Positions 8,789 through 17,421 of a stretch of 64,000 nt of DNA are shown piece after piece (the first letter of the stretch is position 1; every line of letters begins with the position of its first letter). This DNA comes from Paenibacillus plantarum (GTDB lineage Bacteria; Bacillota; Bacilli; Paenibacillales; NBRC-103111). The stretch is from contig NZ_WHNY01000082.1 in NCBI RefSeq assembly GCF_013141695.1, positions 150,610 through 214,609 on the forward strand, given 5' to 3'. Position numbers and translations under genes: made by a program. The notes under the pieces were generated by a model that ran no database searches, was not told the DNA's origin, and saw nothing but the letters and a program-made list of their open reading frames with translations.

Positions 8789-9963
8789 AAGTTCGCCTGT
8801 CAACTCGCTTTATGTTGGTGCTTGTTATCCCTCTTACTACAGGGTGTTGGGACCGTGAGGAGCTTTCAGACAGAGCTTTCAATCTTGCAGCATCGGCTGA
8901 TATTACCAAAGACGGGACATATTTAACGGCCGGTCAATTCATTGTTCCCTCCAGAGTAGGCCAAGGTACAACAGGCGGCAGCGGTGGTGATAAACCGTTC
9001 TTTATCGAGACTGGTACAGGTAAAAGTACGATGGAAGCTATTCAAAAAACACGGCAAAAGCTTTCTCGCATCATTACTCGAGGGCATCGACATAATTATT
9101 ACATCGGGGAGGATCTGGCGAAGAATGGTATCCATGACATGCTGGATGCGTTTTCTCGCGATCCTAGTAATCGCATTCGTTTAGACATTTGGGTGGTCAA
9201 AGGTAATACAGGCTTGGAAGCTTTGCAAGTTCCCTATCCCCTTGAGAAAATTCCATCCGTCTCATCTGTCAAAATACATAAAGCAGTTGGCGGTACAACC
9301 GGTACGTCATATCTCGATTTTATGAAAGCTGCAAGTACCGAAGGAAGCAGCCCCACTTTGCCAGTAGTAGATATCGTACAGGGAACTTCTCCTCAAAAAA
9401 CGATTCGATTTTATGGTCGCGCCATTTTTAACCACGATTATAAATTAGTTGGTTATTTAAATTTTGTCGAGGGCGCATATCGGCAGTGGATTCGCAGGCG
9501 AATTTCTTACTTTGATTTAACGGAAGATATCCCCGAAGCGAATGGGAATGTGGGGGTCATTCTTACCAAGTTTGGAAGTAGCATGAAGAGCAGTGTATTG
9601 CCGAATAACAAGGTGAAGATGGACATAGAGCTAACTGGCGTAGGCCATGTTGGTGAGAATAATACAAATTGGGACCTTAGTGAGCAGCACAATCTGATGC
9701 TTGTTCAGCAAACAATTAATATGAAAACCAGTGATCATGTCCGGGATATGATCACGAAAGTTCAAAAACAATTTGGTACAGATGTATTAGACTTTAATCA
9801 AACCTTGAATCGTCAGCATCCCCGTGAATGGAACCAATTAAGGGGACAATGGGATACTATTTTTCCCGATATAGAAGTCAATGTTCATGTACGTATAAGG
9901 CTAAAATACATTGGTTTAGTTGGTCCATCACTCCAATTGAAGGAAAGTGAAATTAAGAAATGA
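8785..9963 (+). CDS. Spore germination lipoprotein, Ger(x)C family
   Basis: A 392-residue GerXC lipoprotein. The signal peptide ends in lipobox LTTGC with the lipidated Cys21, followed by WDREELSD, the family signature. The mature domain anchors to the outer face of the spore inner membrane and works with the A and B subunits in nutrient sensing. The ATG overlaps the stop of gerXA by 4 nt (ATGA), indicating translational coupling. The order in this operon is A, then C, then B. Confidence 0.92.
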   Translation: MKVRLSTRFMLVLVIPLTTGCWDREELSDRAFNLAASADITKDGTYLTAGQFIVPSRVGQGTTGGSGGDKPFFIETGTGKSTMEAIQKTRQKLSRIITRGHRHNYYIGEDLAKNGIHDMLDAFSRDPSNRIRLDIWVVKGNTGLEALQVPYPLEKIPSVSSVKIHKAVGGTTGTSYLDFMKAASTEGSSPTLPVVDIVQGTSPQKTIRFYGRAIFNHDYKLVGYLNFVEGAYRQWIRRRISYFDLTEDIPEANGNVGVILTKFGSSMKSSVLPNNKVKMDIELTGVGHVGENNTNWDLSEQHNLMLVQQTINMKTSDHVRDMITKVQKQFGTDVLDFNQTLNRQHPREWNQLRGQWDTIFPDIEVNVHVRIRLKYIGLVGPSLQLKESEIKK

Positions 9964-11045
9964 AAATCTCCGGATATCAACTATTTTGGCTGATTTTCTC
10001 CATGGAATTTGGGATGACTGCACTTTTTACGATCTCGACCCCTGTGTTTCTTGCCAAACAAGATGCCTGGATTTCAATGATCATCGCAACTTTGATTTGT
10101 TTATTTACGACATTCATTGCTGTCAAATTAAGCCTCCTTTACCCTGAGCAAACCTTTATTCAGTACACACAGACGATTCTTGGAAAATGGTTAGGAAAAA
10201 TCATACTGCTTCCTTACTTTGTCATGTGGATATCCGTAACCGGAATCATACTTAGAGAGTATGCGGATTTTGTATACCTTGCCTTGTTTAGCAGCACCCC
10301 TCTTTGGATTGTTATTCTCATCATGCTAGGTGCTATTGTATATGTGACTTATAGTGGTGGTCTTAGAAGTATTAGTCGTAGCGCTGAAATCATCGGTCCG
10401 ATTAGTGCGTTAGGCTGTATAGTCATCCTCCTATTTAGCTTTAAGGACTGGGACTGGTATAATCTGCTGCCAGTGTATGCCAACTCGGGAGTTATCCCCA
10501 TTGTGAAAGCAAGCTTTACACCTGCCTCCTTCCTTAGTGAATCTTTTATGGTGGTTATGTTAATAGCCTTTATGACCAAGCCTAAGCGAGCAATGATCTC
10601 ATCTTTGTTGGGAGTTGCAGCTGCTTCTATCGCCGTTCTTGCCATGGTCTTGGTTGTGATTCTAGTCTTTGGTCCACATTTATCGGCTAAATTTATTTAT
10701 CCGCTCTATTCCGCTATGTCCTATATTTCAGTCATGGATTTCATTCAGAACGTTGATGTTTTGGCTGTTTTATTATGGATTGTCGGAATTTTCATTAAAC
10801 TATCCCTCTATGTATTCATAACCAGTTATGGTACCGCGCAATTATTTCATATGAAAAAATGGCAACATGCCATTTGGTGGATTGCGCCGATTGTATTTGT
10901 AATTTCCCTGCTGCCGCGAAACACGAACGACTCCATGCATTATGCGAAGTTTTGGCTTGCCGTGATATTTCCTATTAATCTTATTGGGATGCCCTTGCTA
11001 TTATGGTTTATTGGCATCATACGAAAGAAAAGTACGCTGAGGTAG
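9960..11045 (+). CDS. Spore germination permease subunit B (GerB family)
   Basis: A 361-residue integral membrane protein of the amino acid/polyamine transporter superfamily, GerXB branch, with about ten hydrophobic segments from the start (FWLIFSMEFGMTALF) to the C-terminal IGIIRKK. It is thought to carry the germinant-binding site of the receptor. The ATG overlaps gerXC by 4 nt. The last gene of the operon, it ends 34 nt before a convergent methyltransferase gene; no strong terminator is seen between them. Confidence 0.92.
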   Translation: MKISGYQLFWLIFSMEFGMTALFTISTPVFLAKQDAWISMIIATLICLFTTFIAVKLSLLYPEQTFIQYTQTILGKWLGKIILLPYFVMWISVTGIILREYADFVYLALFSSTPLWIVILIMLGAIVYVTYSGGLRSISRSAEIIGPISALGCIVILLFSFKDWDWYNLLPVYANSGVIPIVKASFTPASFLSESFMVVMLIAFMTKPKRAMISSLLGVAAASIAVLAMVLVVILVFGPHLSAKFIYPLYSAMSYISVMDFIQNVDVLAVLLWIVGIFIKLSLYVFITSYGTAQLFHMKKWQHAIWWIAPIVFVISLLPRNTNDSMHYAKFWLAVIFPINLIGMPLLLWFIGIIRKKSTLR

Positions 11046-11078
11046 TGAACGGTGATTGTAAGTCGATTATTTCGAGTT

Positions 11079-11684
11079 CTACTCCAGTGGTTTGTCCCAA
11101 GAAAGACTATAACGGAAGTAGAAACGTCGTCGCACCCTCGCTCCAGGAAGTATCTCCTGTGCAACTTGGCGAATCTCCTTAATGGTTTCTTTAGGAGCGG
11201 TAATTCGAACATTAGGGTTGCTGGCCCCGCCATGAAATCGATCCATGATACGGATAGGAAGCAGCACTAGTCCTGAGACAACCAAATCCATTAGTGATTT
11301 GTCATCTGCTAAACCGATAATGAGAAGTCGTCCTCCGGGTGCGAGAACTTGGCGCATTTGTTGCAGTGCGCTTCTCAGATCCATATGATGCAAAGTCGCA
11401 ACACAGATAACAGTAGCATATCGTTCCTCTTGATAAGGGGCTGACAAAGCAAGGAAGTCACCGTTCATGAGCACCACATTCTCGATCGCAGCAAGTCGCG
11501 TTTGTGCAAGTTCGATCGCCGTATTATCGGGGTCGATTCCAATAACTTGTTGTACGAATGGCGCGAGGCGTTGAAGCAATAATCCGTCACCACACCCGAT
11601 GTCGAGAACACGTCCTCCACGTAGCTTTGCGTCTGTAATCAACTCATCATGAAAAGCTGTATTGTGATTCCAATAAGTATCCAT
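11079..11684 (-). CDS. Class I SAM-dependent methyltransferase
   Basis: A small Rossmann-fold methyltransferase. Motif I is RVLDIGCGDGLLLQRLA near the N-terminus, followed by the acidic loop VIGIDPDNTAIELA, then VICVATLHHMDLRSALQQMRQVLAPGGRLLIIG (motifs IV-VI). The acceptor substrate cannot be told. I favour the ATG at 11684, which has GGGAGTG upstream; an ATG at 11702 is also possible. It is transcribed towards the gerB gene and appears monocistronic. Confidence 0.85.
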   Translation of the reverse strand: MDTYWNHNTAFHDELITDAKLRGGRVLDIGCGDGLLLQRLAPFVQQVIGIDPDNTAIELAQTRLAAIENVVLMNGDFLALSAPYQEERYATVICVATLHHMDLRSALQQMRQVLAPGGRLLIIGLADDKSLMDLVVSGLVLLPIRIMDRFHGGASNPNVRITAPKETIKEIRQVAQEILPGARVRRRFYFRYSLSWDKPLE

Positions 11685-11795
11685 TGCTAGCTTCACTCCC
11701 ATATACGATCGTCCGTAGACTCCAATAGTTTACCTAATGGGTTTGGTAAATCTCCCCATAATAATAGACGAATATTCGGTCATTCTGTTCAAAAA

Positions 11796-11822
11796 CTAAA
11801 AAAGCCCGTGAGTTACACGGAC
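11796..11822 (-). terminator. Intrinsic terminator after the AlkD-like gene
   Basis: Stem GTCCGTG / CACGGGC followed by TTTTTTAG on the minus strand, 40 nt beyond the stop at 11865. Confidence 0.75.
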
Positions 11823-11864
11823 TTGTCCCTATACTTAAAATGTAAATTTACATTTTCGCACTCT

Positions 11865-12587
11865 TTAACACCTTACATGCTTACGTTTAAATCCAATTCG
11901 AGTTTTATCTAAAGCTTTTTGAATATTTTCCGAAGCACTCAGAAATTTACTTTTCGTCTTGTCCTGAATGATTTCAACAGGTCCAACTGCCTTTGCAGTT
12001 TCAAACGCCTTATCATGCAACGGGATATAGGATACTGCAACTGTGTACAGGAAATTATTCATCGCATATTTCGCTCTTTCAGGTGCAGTATGAATCGTAT
12101 TTTTCACCAAGTCAAGCATATCGGATATTTTAGTTTCGTCGAATTCAGTGTCTTTTCGATTCCCCAGAAGCCAACAGTAGCAACTCCATCCCGCTGACAT
12201 TCTCAATTCCTCGCCGCTCGCGATCCATGTATCCGCAACTTCCTGCGCAATATCTGCTTCAGACAACGTTACAGCCACGACATAATCAGACAACATATAG
12301 AAATATGCTGCATCGATCCAACGATCATAATCTGCTACGGTCATTGCTTTGGGGTCTGCGATGATGCCGGCAAAGTACATAGCGTCGTAATTCCCAGTTG
12401 CGTAGAGTTCTTCCGCTAATGGTTGATTGATTTTGATTTGCTTGAAGAGCGGCTTCATCGCACCTGTTGCTACGCCAAATACCGGCTCATGAGCACCATT
12501 CGATACGTACATTTTTTTCATACGTTCCTTACCCAGAGCTTCAAGCTCTTGCATAACTACTTCTGTATTCATAATGGTTGCTGTCAT
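11865..12587 (-). CDS. AlkD-like DNA alkylation repair protein
   Basis: A 240-residue all-helical protein of the DNA alkylation repair (AlkD/HEAT-like) family. Recognisable are KERMKKMYVSNGAHEPVFGVATGAMKPL near the N-terminus, ELYATGNYDAMYFAGIIADP, and paired tryptophan helices (DTWIASGEELRMSAGWSCYCW). AlkD enzymes remove positively charged alkylpurines from DNA without base flipping. This protein belongs to a divergent branch, so activity is inferred. The ATG at 12587 has GGGAGGAG 5 nt upstream. It follows the pirin-marR pair but probably has its own promoter in the 88-nt gap. Confidence 0.78.
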   Translation of the reverse strand: MTATIMNTEVVMQELEALGKERMKKMYVSNGAHEPVFGVATGAMKPLFKQIKINQPLAEELYATGNYDAMYFAGIIADPKAMTVADYDRWIDAAYFYMLSDYVVAVTLSEADIAQEVADTWIASGEELRMSAGWSCYCWLLGNRKDTEFDETKISDMLDLVKNTIHTAPERAKYAMNNFLYTVAVSYIPLHDKAFETAKAVGPVEIIQDKTKSKFLSASENIQKALDKTRIGFKRKHVRC

Positions 12588-12675
12588 AATGACTCCTCCC
12601 ATATTCATCATTTATGTTGTAATCATAACTATTCTTTGGGCATCGAGCAAGGATCGCTTAGTTATCCGAAGTTAC

Positions 12676-13149
12676 TCAGCATTTTTTCGTTTGTCCGTCT
12701 TGCGCATTCTTAATCCCATACCCTATCTTCTTAAGCAACTCAATAAGTTGGAGCTTTTCTTCATCCGTTACATATGACAAATTGTTGGAAATAGTTTGTA
12801 CATGCTTAGGGAAAATCGTATCAAAGTACTCGCGTCCATCCTCAGTTAATACCACATTCGTTTTACGTCGATCGCCTGGAATAGGAAGTCGTTCCACGAA
12901 CCTCTTCTTTTCCAACTTATCTACCACATACGTAATACTTCCGCTTGGAATTGAGAAAGTATCACTTATTTTCTGAATGGGGTGCGGACCTTTATTGTAG
13001 AGAAACTCAAGAATTTGAAAGGTTTCCCTACTGAGGCCATAGCTGTCTATGTCGCTTTCTAGGCTACCATACAGTACGTTCACCATGTTTTTCAGTACGC
13101 GAGTAACCCTTAAATCAAGTGCTATACCTTCAGCGTCGCGCTCAGTCAT
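12676..13149 (-). CDS. MarR-family transcriptional regulator
   Basis: A 157-residue winged-helix dimer. Residues about 35-110 carry the MarR fold: LSRETFQILEFLYNKG, recognition helix IPSGSITYVVDKLEKK, and wing VERLPIPGDRRKTNVVLTEDG. It starts 12 nt after the pirin stop, so pirin and this gene form one operon. Many MarR proteins next to pirin or dioxygenase genes respond to quinones or electrophiles (MhqR-like); that is an inference from context. AT-rich imperfect repeats upstream of pirin (about 13950-13990) could hold its operator. Confidence 0.87.
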   Translation of the reverse strand: MTERDAEGIALDLRVTRVLKNMVNVLYGSLESDIDSYGLSRETFQILEFLYNKGPHPIQKISDTFSIPSGSITYVVDKLEKKRFVERLPIPGDRRKTNVVLTEDGREYFDTIFPKHVQTISNNLSYVTDEEKLQLIELLKKIGYGIKNAQDGQTKKC

Positions 13150-13161
13150 TCTTCAACCACC

Positions 13162-13935
13162 TTATCTAGCTTTGTTATACAAAGGATAATCGACTTCGGT
13201 AGGAACTTCAATTAGAATTATCCGAAGTGTCTCTCCAACCGCTTGAATATTGATGTCCTCTTCTTGGTCCGTTTTAACTATAGCAAAGTCTTTATTCACA
13301 AATTGGATGGACTCTTGTCCCGGTATGATAAAGGAGCCACCGTTCCCTCTAATAGACAGACCACCAAGCGTACGGTTCGGTAAAAGCCGGTGAACATACG
13401 TCGCACCTGCCTCCACTTCAACATCAAACATACGTGCATCTGCAACGAGTTGGTTGACAGGTGATCCTTCACCCAGAATGAATTTCACCTTAACGCCATC
13501 CTGCTCTGTTTGAGTGAACTCCGCGTGCTTGAACAATGAATAGGTTGGCTCTCTTCGCACTGCTTCATTCAAGAAAGGCTCAAGCCATATTTGAAAGCTT
13601 TCAAATCCTGCTTCGACGCTCTCAGCATGATGCATTCCCGAGCCCGCTTGCATGAGTTGAATATCACCTGGTTGAAGTATGCTCTCCGTACCAAGTGTGT
13701 CTCGGTGAAAGCCTTGACCAGAAATGCCATAAGAAAGAATCTCAAATCCTTGGTGAGGATGGAAACCAATCCCTCCTGCCGACTCTGCCTTTCCCCAAGC
13801 CCAATAGAATAGCGGACCCAATCTAACCGTAACAGCCCCTTGGCCCGAGAAACCTATTGGTTTCTGTGCCATTATTTTTCCTCCATCAAATTCTTCTTTC
13901 CCTTGTTGTTCTGGTCCTAATATTTGTATATTCAT
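13162..13935 (-). CDS. Pirin-family bicupin protein
   Basis: A 257-residue pirin-like protein. The N-terminal cupin has the metal ligands in GFHPHQGFEILSY and MHHAES (H-x-H, E and H pattern), and the C-terminal cupin is degenerate, as is usual. Family members include quercetin dioxygenases (YhhW type) and redox-linked regulators. Co-transcription with a MarR regulator suggests a role in handling quinones or flavonoid-like electrophiles. No substrate can be named from sequence. Confidence 0.87.
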   Translation of the reverse strand: MNIQILGPEQQGKEEFDGGKIMAQKPIGFSGQGAVTVRLGPLFYWAWGKAESAGGIGFHPHQGFEILSYGISGQGFHRDTLGTESILQPGDIQLMQAGSGMHHAESVEAGFESFQIWLEPFLNEAVRREPTYSLFKHAEFTQTEQDGVKVKFILGEGSPVNQLVADARMFDVEVEAGATYVHRLLPNRTLGGLSIRGNGGSFIIPGQESIQFVNKDFAIVKTDQEEDINIQAVGETLRIILIEVPTEVDYPLYNKAR

Positions 13936-14043
13936 ATGAATTGCTCCTTACCTCTTAGGTATAATTTTAAATAGATATAATATCCTATAATTATTCAATC
14001 TAATAATATTTAATATAATCCTATTGCAATTATCAGTCAACAG

Positions 14044-14082
14044 TAAAAAATAAGCAGAAATACCTCTTATGAGGATTCCTGC
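14044..14082 (-). terminator. Terminator after the nitronate monooxygenase gene
   Basis: A long stem with inner arms CCTC/GAGG and outer arms GCAGGAAT / TATTTCTGC, followed by TTATTTTTT on the minus strand, just after the stop at 14093. Confidence 0.7.
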
Positions 14083-14092
14083 CTACTTACAT

Positions 14093-15178
14093 TCAAGAAT
14101 TTTTGATTTGGGAGAGAATCGTTTGCGCCTGCTGAATGGTTTCAAGTAAGATACTCCCCGCACTTTGTCCTGCAGTAAGCAACCGCAAACCTTGCCCTGC
14201 CCATAATGACATATACTCGGAATTATGTTGCTTTGCAGCAGAATTTCGAATATCTCTTGTAGCCGTATTTTGGGTCGGAAAAGGAAGCGGTTCTACCCCG
14301 TTCTGATCCCAAACTTTAATAAATTCGTTCGTGACACCTCTTGCAGGTCGACCTGAAAATACCTTCGTGATTACGGTGCTTTCCTCCGTACTAGCAAGCA
14401 GTTTGTTTTGATAAGCGATATGGGCTCCCGATTCCATCGAAGTCAAGAATCGCGTACCCATCTGAACCCCCTGTGCTCCGAGCACCAGCGCGGCAACTAA
14501 TCCACGACCATCCATAATCCCGCCTGCCGCAATTACGGGTACCTGAACATGTGTAACAATTTGCGGCACTAACGCCATAGTGCCTATGTTCGCGCCCATG
14601 GGGCGATTCGCAATCTCAAATGTACCGCGGTGACCACCAGCTTCACTTCCCTGAGCCACAATCGCATCACATCCGGCTTGTTCAGCAAGAATCGCTTCAT
14701 CGACGGTAGTCACCATCGTCACGATTCGAATCCCTGCCGCTTTAGCTTGCTCTGTCATATGAGGTGGAAGTACGCCGAAAGCCGTACTGATCACTGGCAC
14801 TTTTTCTTCTAGCAGAACGGCGAATTGCTGCTCAAAATGATCGGGTGTCTTCACCTCTTCTGCCACAACCTGCGGTATGCCGAGTTTAGCTCTCATCACA
14901 TTCAGTTCCTGTTGAACTTCCGGTATTCTCGTATTATCATCTTGAGCACGAGTAACAAATAAATTTACGCCGAATGGCGAGTTCGTTAACTTCCGAATGT
15001 CTTGAATGGCCGTACGAATCGCTTCAGGCTCCATATAGGCGGCACCGAGTGTCCCCAATCCACCTGCGTTCGATACGGCAGCTGTTAAGCTGACCGTACC
15101 TGGCCCACCTGCCATGCCGGCTAAGAAGATGGGATAACGAATATCAAATATGCGGCAAAGTGCTGTATTCAGATAAAT
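14093..15178 (-). CDS. Nitronate monooxygenase / 2-nitropropane dioxygenase family, probable non-AUG start
   Basis: An FMN-dependent TIM-barrel enzyme oxidising alkyl nitronates or related compounds. Family blocks are FDIRYPIFLAGMAGG at the N-terminus, AGCDAIVAQGSEAGGHRG (catalytic histidine region), PVIAAGGIMDGRGL and LVLGAQGVQMGTRFL (FMN phosphate site). Homologues start just before FDIRYP. A perfect AGGAGG (15193-15188) sits after the tautomerase stop, but no ATG, GTG or TTG follows at the right distance: ATC is at 6 nt, ATT at 9 and CTG at 15. I place the start at ATT (15178). An ATG at 15286 in the same frame would overlap the tautomerase gene by 92 nt and is unlikely. Confidence 0.82.
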   Translation of the reverse strand: MYLNTALCRIFDIRYPIFLAGMAGGPGTVSLTAAVSNAGGLGTLGAAYMEPEAIRTAIQDIRKLTNSPFGVNLFVTRAQDDNTRIPEVQQELNVMRAKLGIPQVVAEEVKTPDHFEQQFAVLLEEKVPVISTAFGVLPPHMTEQAKAAGIRIVTMVTTVDEAILAEQAGCDAIVAQGSEAGGHRGTFEIANRPMGANIGTMALVPQIVTHVQVPVIAAGGIMDGRGLVAALVLGAQGVQMGTRFLTSMESGAHIAYQNKLLASTEESTVITKVFSGRPARGVTNEFIKVWDQNGVEPLPFPTQNTATRDIRNSAAKQHNSEYMSLWAGQGLRLLTAGQSAGSILLETIQQAQTILSQIKNS

Positions 15179-15194
15179 GATCTTCTGCCTCCTA

Positions 15195-15428
15195 TCACTT
15201 GTGAGAGGATCGCTGATTGCGGTATTCAAGTGCTGGTAATCCGCCCCATCCCCAATTGTCCAACTCAACTTCTTCAATAATAACATGAGTTGATTCCAAT
15301 GGCTTGTTAAGCACGTTTAGGAGAAGCTCACTGACACCTTTAATAAGTGCCGCTTTTTCTTCAGCCGTAACAGACGATTGCTCTGGGGTGGTTCCCTCAC
15401 GGGTTACTTTAATCGTAACAACTGGCAT
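15195..15428 (-). CDS. 4-oxalocrotonate tautomerase family protein
   Basis: A 77-residue tautomerase. After Met removal the catalytic Pro is N-terminal (PVVTIKVTREG), and the conserved segment VIIEEVELDNWGWGG closes the active site. Such enzymes carry out keto-enol tautomerisation of small unsaturated acids. The ATG has AAGGAGGT upstream. It precedes the nitronate monooxygenase gene with a shared ribosome site at its stop, so the two are coupled. A TetR-operator-like sequence lies about 46 nt upstream of the start. Confidence 0.87.
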   Translation of the reverse strand: MPVVTIKVTREGTTPEQSSVTAEEKAALIKGVSELLLNVLNKPLESTHVIIEEVELDNWGWGGLPALEYRNQRSSHK

Positions 15429-15473
15429 AGAGATTGACCTCCTTGGAATAAGTATTCCACATCGTTTATCTAT

Positions 15474-15488
15474 CTATTGAAAGGTAAA
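15474..15488. promoter_or_regulatory. Weak third candidate operator of the local TetR regulator
   Basis: CTATTGAAAGGTAAA matches 12 of 15 positions of CTACTAAAAGGTAGA found upstream of the decayed dehydrogenase. It lies in the promoter region of the tautomerase/nitronate monooxygenase pair. Suggestive only. Confidence 0.35.
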
Positions 15489-15540
15489 CTATTGACGCTA
15501 GTGCACGTCACATCCATAAATACGTCAATTAGTAAATCAC

Positions 15541-16083
15541 TCATTGGGTAACTAGAACCGGCTTTACAGTTTGAATATGATGAATGTAATCCTTGCTGCT
15601 TTGTGCTAACCGCTCATCGGTAACCGTTGAAGTATCGTTTAGTGCAAAGTGAGGCAGATAGGAAGCGCTGATAAATTGGGCAAGTGCTTCCATCGGACGT
15701 AATATTTCTTGTAGTGTAAAACGATTAGAGCCTGTAGGCTGATATGAAGCTTCCGTGCCGTATGTCGAAATCGCTACACCGATTTCTTTGCCTGCTGTTT
15801 TACTGCCATCTGGACCATAAGCCCACCCATATTGTAGGACGTTATCGAACCACTTTTTAAGTAAAGAAGGCGTACTGTACCAATAAAGCGGATATTGGAA
15901 AATAACCCGGTCATGTGCTTCAATTAGCTGTTGTTCTTTGGCAACATCGATATTTTCGTCTGGATATTCTTTATATAATTCATGAATTGTGAACTCACCT
16001 TGTTTTTGTAAAGCTTCCAGCCAAGCTTTATTCCAGTTAGATTCCTCGATATTTGGATGAGTAATGATGACTAATGTTTTCAT
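15541..16083 (-). CDS. NAD(P)H-dependent flavodoxin-fold oxidoreductase (KefF/NQO-like)
   Basis: A 180-residue flavodoxin_2 protein. The N-terminal strand and loop MKTLVIITHPNIEESNWNKA bind FMN/FAD phosphate. The central block FQYPLYWYSTPSLLKKWFDNVLQYGWAYG is the hallmark of the quinone-reductase branch, and ISTYGTEASY follows. The likely reaction is two-electron reduction of quinones or electrophiles. It sits in the same-strand run TetR, dehydrogenase remnant, NIPSNAP, this gene, tautomerase, nitronate monooxygenase, consistent with electrophile detoxification. Confidence 0.87.
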   Translation of the reverse strand: MKTLVIITHPNIEESNWNKAWLEALQKQGEFTIHELYKEYPDENIDVAKEQQLIEAHDRVIFQYPLYWYSTPSLLKKWFDNVLQYGWAYGPDGSKTAGKEIGVAISTYGTEASYQPTGSNRFTLQEILRPMEALAQFISASYLPHFALNDTSTVTDERLAQSSKDYIHHIQTVKPVLVTQ

Positions 16084-16141
16084 AGTTAGTTTGCTCCATT
16101 TCTAATTATATTCGTATTTGCTGACAGCGTTTTGTCCTGGT

Positions 16142-16465
16142 TCATTTGTTTTCGAAAAAAGCTGCGGTTTTCATAAATATACTCTCTTGATTGTTAAGAT
16201 AAGGCCCATCCAGTTCTGAAATCCGTTTCACTTTAATCCATTCCGGATCGTTGCGGAAACGTTCATAGTTATCATTGCGGGTTTCCATATTGTCATGTTC
16301 AACAACATAATAGAGCCGATTATTAGCGTCATTGATATCTTCCCAATACTGCGTAATCTTCATGCCATGTTTCAAAAATAATTCGATCACATGATCTCTG
16401 AATCTTTCATGAAGAACCTGCATTTTGCCGGGATTAACATGATAAATTCGCAGTTCATACAACAT
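16142..16465 (-). CDS. NIPSNAP-family protein
   Basis: A 107-residue ferredoxin-like alpha/beta barrel protein. The start MLYELRIYHVNPGKMQVLHERFRDH is the family signature, followed by YYVVEHDNMETR and FRNDPEWIKVK. NIPSNAP proteins are small dimers of unclear biochemical role, often next to oxidoreductases. The ATG follows GAGGAGGTGAG. It lies between the dehydrogenase remnant and the quinone reductase and is probably in the same transcript. Confidence 0.85.
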   Translation of the reverse strand: MLYELRIYHVNPGKMQVLHERFRDHVIELFLKHGMKITQYWEDINDANNRLYYVVEHDNMETRNDNYERFRNDPEWIKVKRISELDGPYLNNQESIFMKTAAFFENK

Positions 16466-16513
16466 GTTTTCTCACCTCCTCACTAAAGTAATAGCCTACA
16501 AACATCAAAATTC

Positions 16514-16762
16514 TTACCATTGTCCAGCGTTTTGGCCGCCATCGACATGCAGAATCTCTCCGGTTACGAAGTTGGCAGATTCCAGATAAACAATCGCGTC
16601 AACAATTTCTCCTGGTGCAACTGGCCAGTGCCTGCCTTCAGCATTTCGGTCACAGCCACTGAGTTACATGGAAGAATCCAGTCATGCCAATCCGATAGCA
16701 ACGGCTCTTCCAATACCGCTACTTGCACCTCTAATGACGACTGCTTTATTTTGAAAACTCAT
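16514..16762 (-). pseudogene. Short-chain dehydrogenase remnant (internally deleted)
   Basis: From an ATG at 16762 the frame reads MSFQNKAVVIRGASSGIGRAVAIGLA, a typical SDR N-terminus with the TGxxxGxG-like cofactor loop, then stops. Further on, short SDR-like pieces appear in shifting frames (TGFFHVTQ; TEMLKAG), and the end reads PGEIVDAIVYLESANF, then VTGEILHVDGGQNAGQW and a stop at 16514, the canonical SDR C-terminus. About 500 nt of the usual 750 are missing, including the YxxxK active site. It keeps both gene ends and an upstream operator. This looks like a recently decayed gene. Confidence 0.85.
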
Positions 16763-16784
16763 ATCAACAACTCCTCTTATTAAT

Positions 16785-16804
16785 TCTACCTACTAAAAGG
16801 TAGA
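16785..16804. promoter_or_regulatory. Candidate TetR operator upstream of the dehydrogenase remnant
   Basis: TTCTACCTACTAAAAGGTAG contains the dyad TCTACC / GGTAGA. The inner 14-mer CTACTAAAAGGTAG is the exact reverse complement of a 14-mer in front of the tetR gene (17423-17436). An identical word in both promoters of a regulator/target pair is strong evidence for an operator. Confidence 0.65.
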
Positions 16805-16834
16805 TAATTATCAAAAAATAATCCGCCTTCTTTT

Positions 16835-17413
16835 TCAAGTTAAAGCGGATATTAGACCATCGGCAATCTTATCATACTTGCTTACATCTTGAAAACTTCT
16901 CGACAATAATTGTGCCCCTTGAAGTGCTGCCAGAAATTGGTGAGCTTGTGCATCCGCGGCGCCTTCAAAATTCAACTGATCTTCACGTCGCCCTTCATCA
17001 AGCACGCGTTCCAACCACTCTAGATTGGCAGCGAAGAATTGGGTTAACCCGCTCTGCACTCTGCCTGATAAAGTTGCCAGATCAGTCGATAGCATGACAC
17101 TTAGGCAAGCACAGTAATCTTGAACTGGACCACTGTAGAGTAAGATGAATTTGCGCAACTTCTCTACATTGTTCGGCGTCTCAGCATCTATTCCAGCAAC
17201 AAATACTTTGAAATTTTGGAGATAACGTGCAATCAGAGCTTCTCCCAGGTCCTCCTTATTCGGGAAGTAGTAATGAATACTGGCATTGCGTATGCCTACT
17301 TTTTCTGCAATATGCGAATAGCTGAATCCGTTAAACCCATATTGCTGAACAAACGCTTGGGCTGTGTCCAGAATAAGTTCTGAAGTGTTTTTATTGTTGT
17401 TGGTTTTGGTCAT
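16835..17413 (-). CDS. TetR/AcrR-family regulator
   Basis: A 192-residue TetR protein. The N-terminal HTH is ILDTAQAFVQQYGFNGFSYSHIAEKVGIRNASIHYYFPNKEDL, the family's most conserved region, followed by an all-helical ligand-binding domain related to the YcdC/C-terminal-33 type. A copy of its presumed operator (CTACCTTTTAGTAG) lies 10 nt before the start codon, so it is probably autorepressed. A second copy precedes the next transcription unit. Its presumed regulon is the oxidoreductase run at 14.1-16.8 kb. The inducer is unknown. Confidence 0.87.
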   Translation of the reverse strand: MTKTNNNKNTSELILDTAQAFVQQYGFNGFSYSHIAEKVGIRNASIHYYFPNKEDLGEALIARYLQNFKVFVAGIDAETPNNVEKLRKFILLYSGPVQDYCACLSVMLSTDLATLSGRVQSGLTQFFAANLEWLERVLDEGRREDQLNFEGAADAQAHQFLAALQGAQLLSRSFQDVSKYDKIADGLISALT

Positions 17414-17421
17414 GTCGCCAT

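Noticed and set aside
15179..15286. N-terminal extension of the nitronate monooxygenase from the ATG at 15286
   Set aside because: It overlaps the tautomerase gene out of frame and adds residues foreign to the family; the AGGAGG at 15193 marks the real start region.
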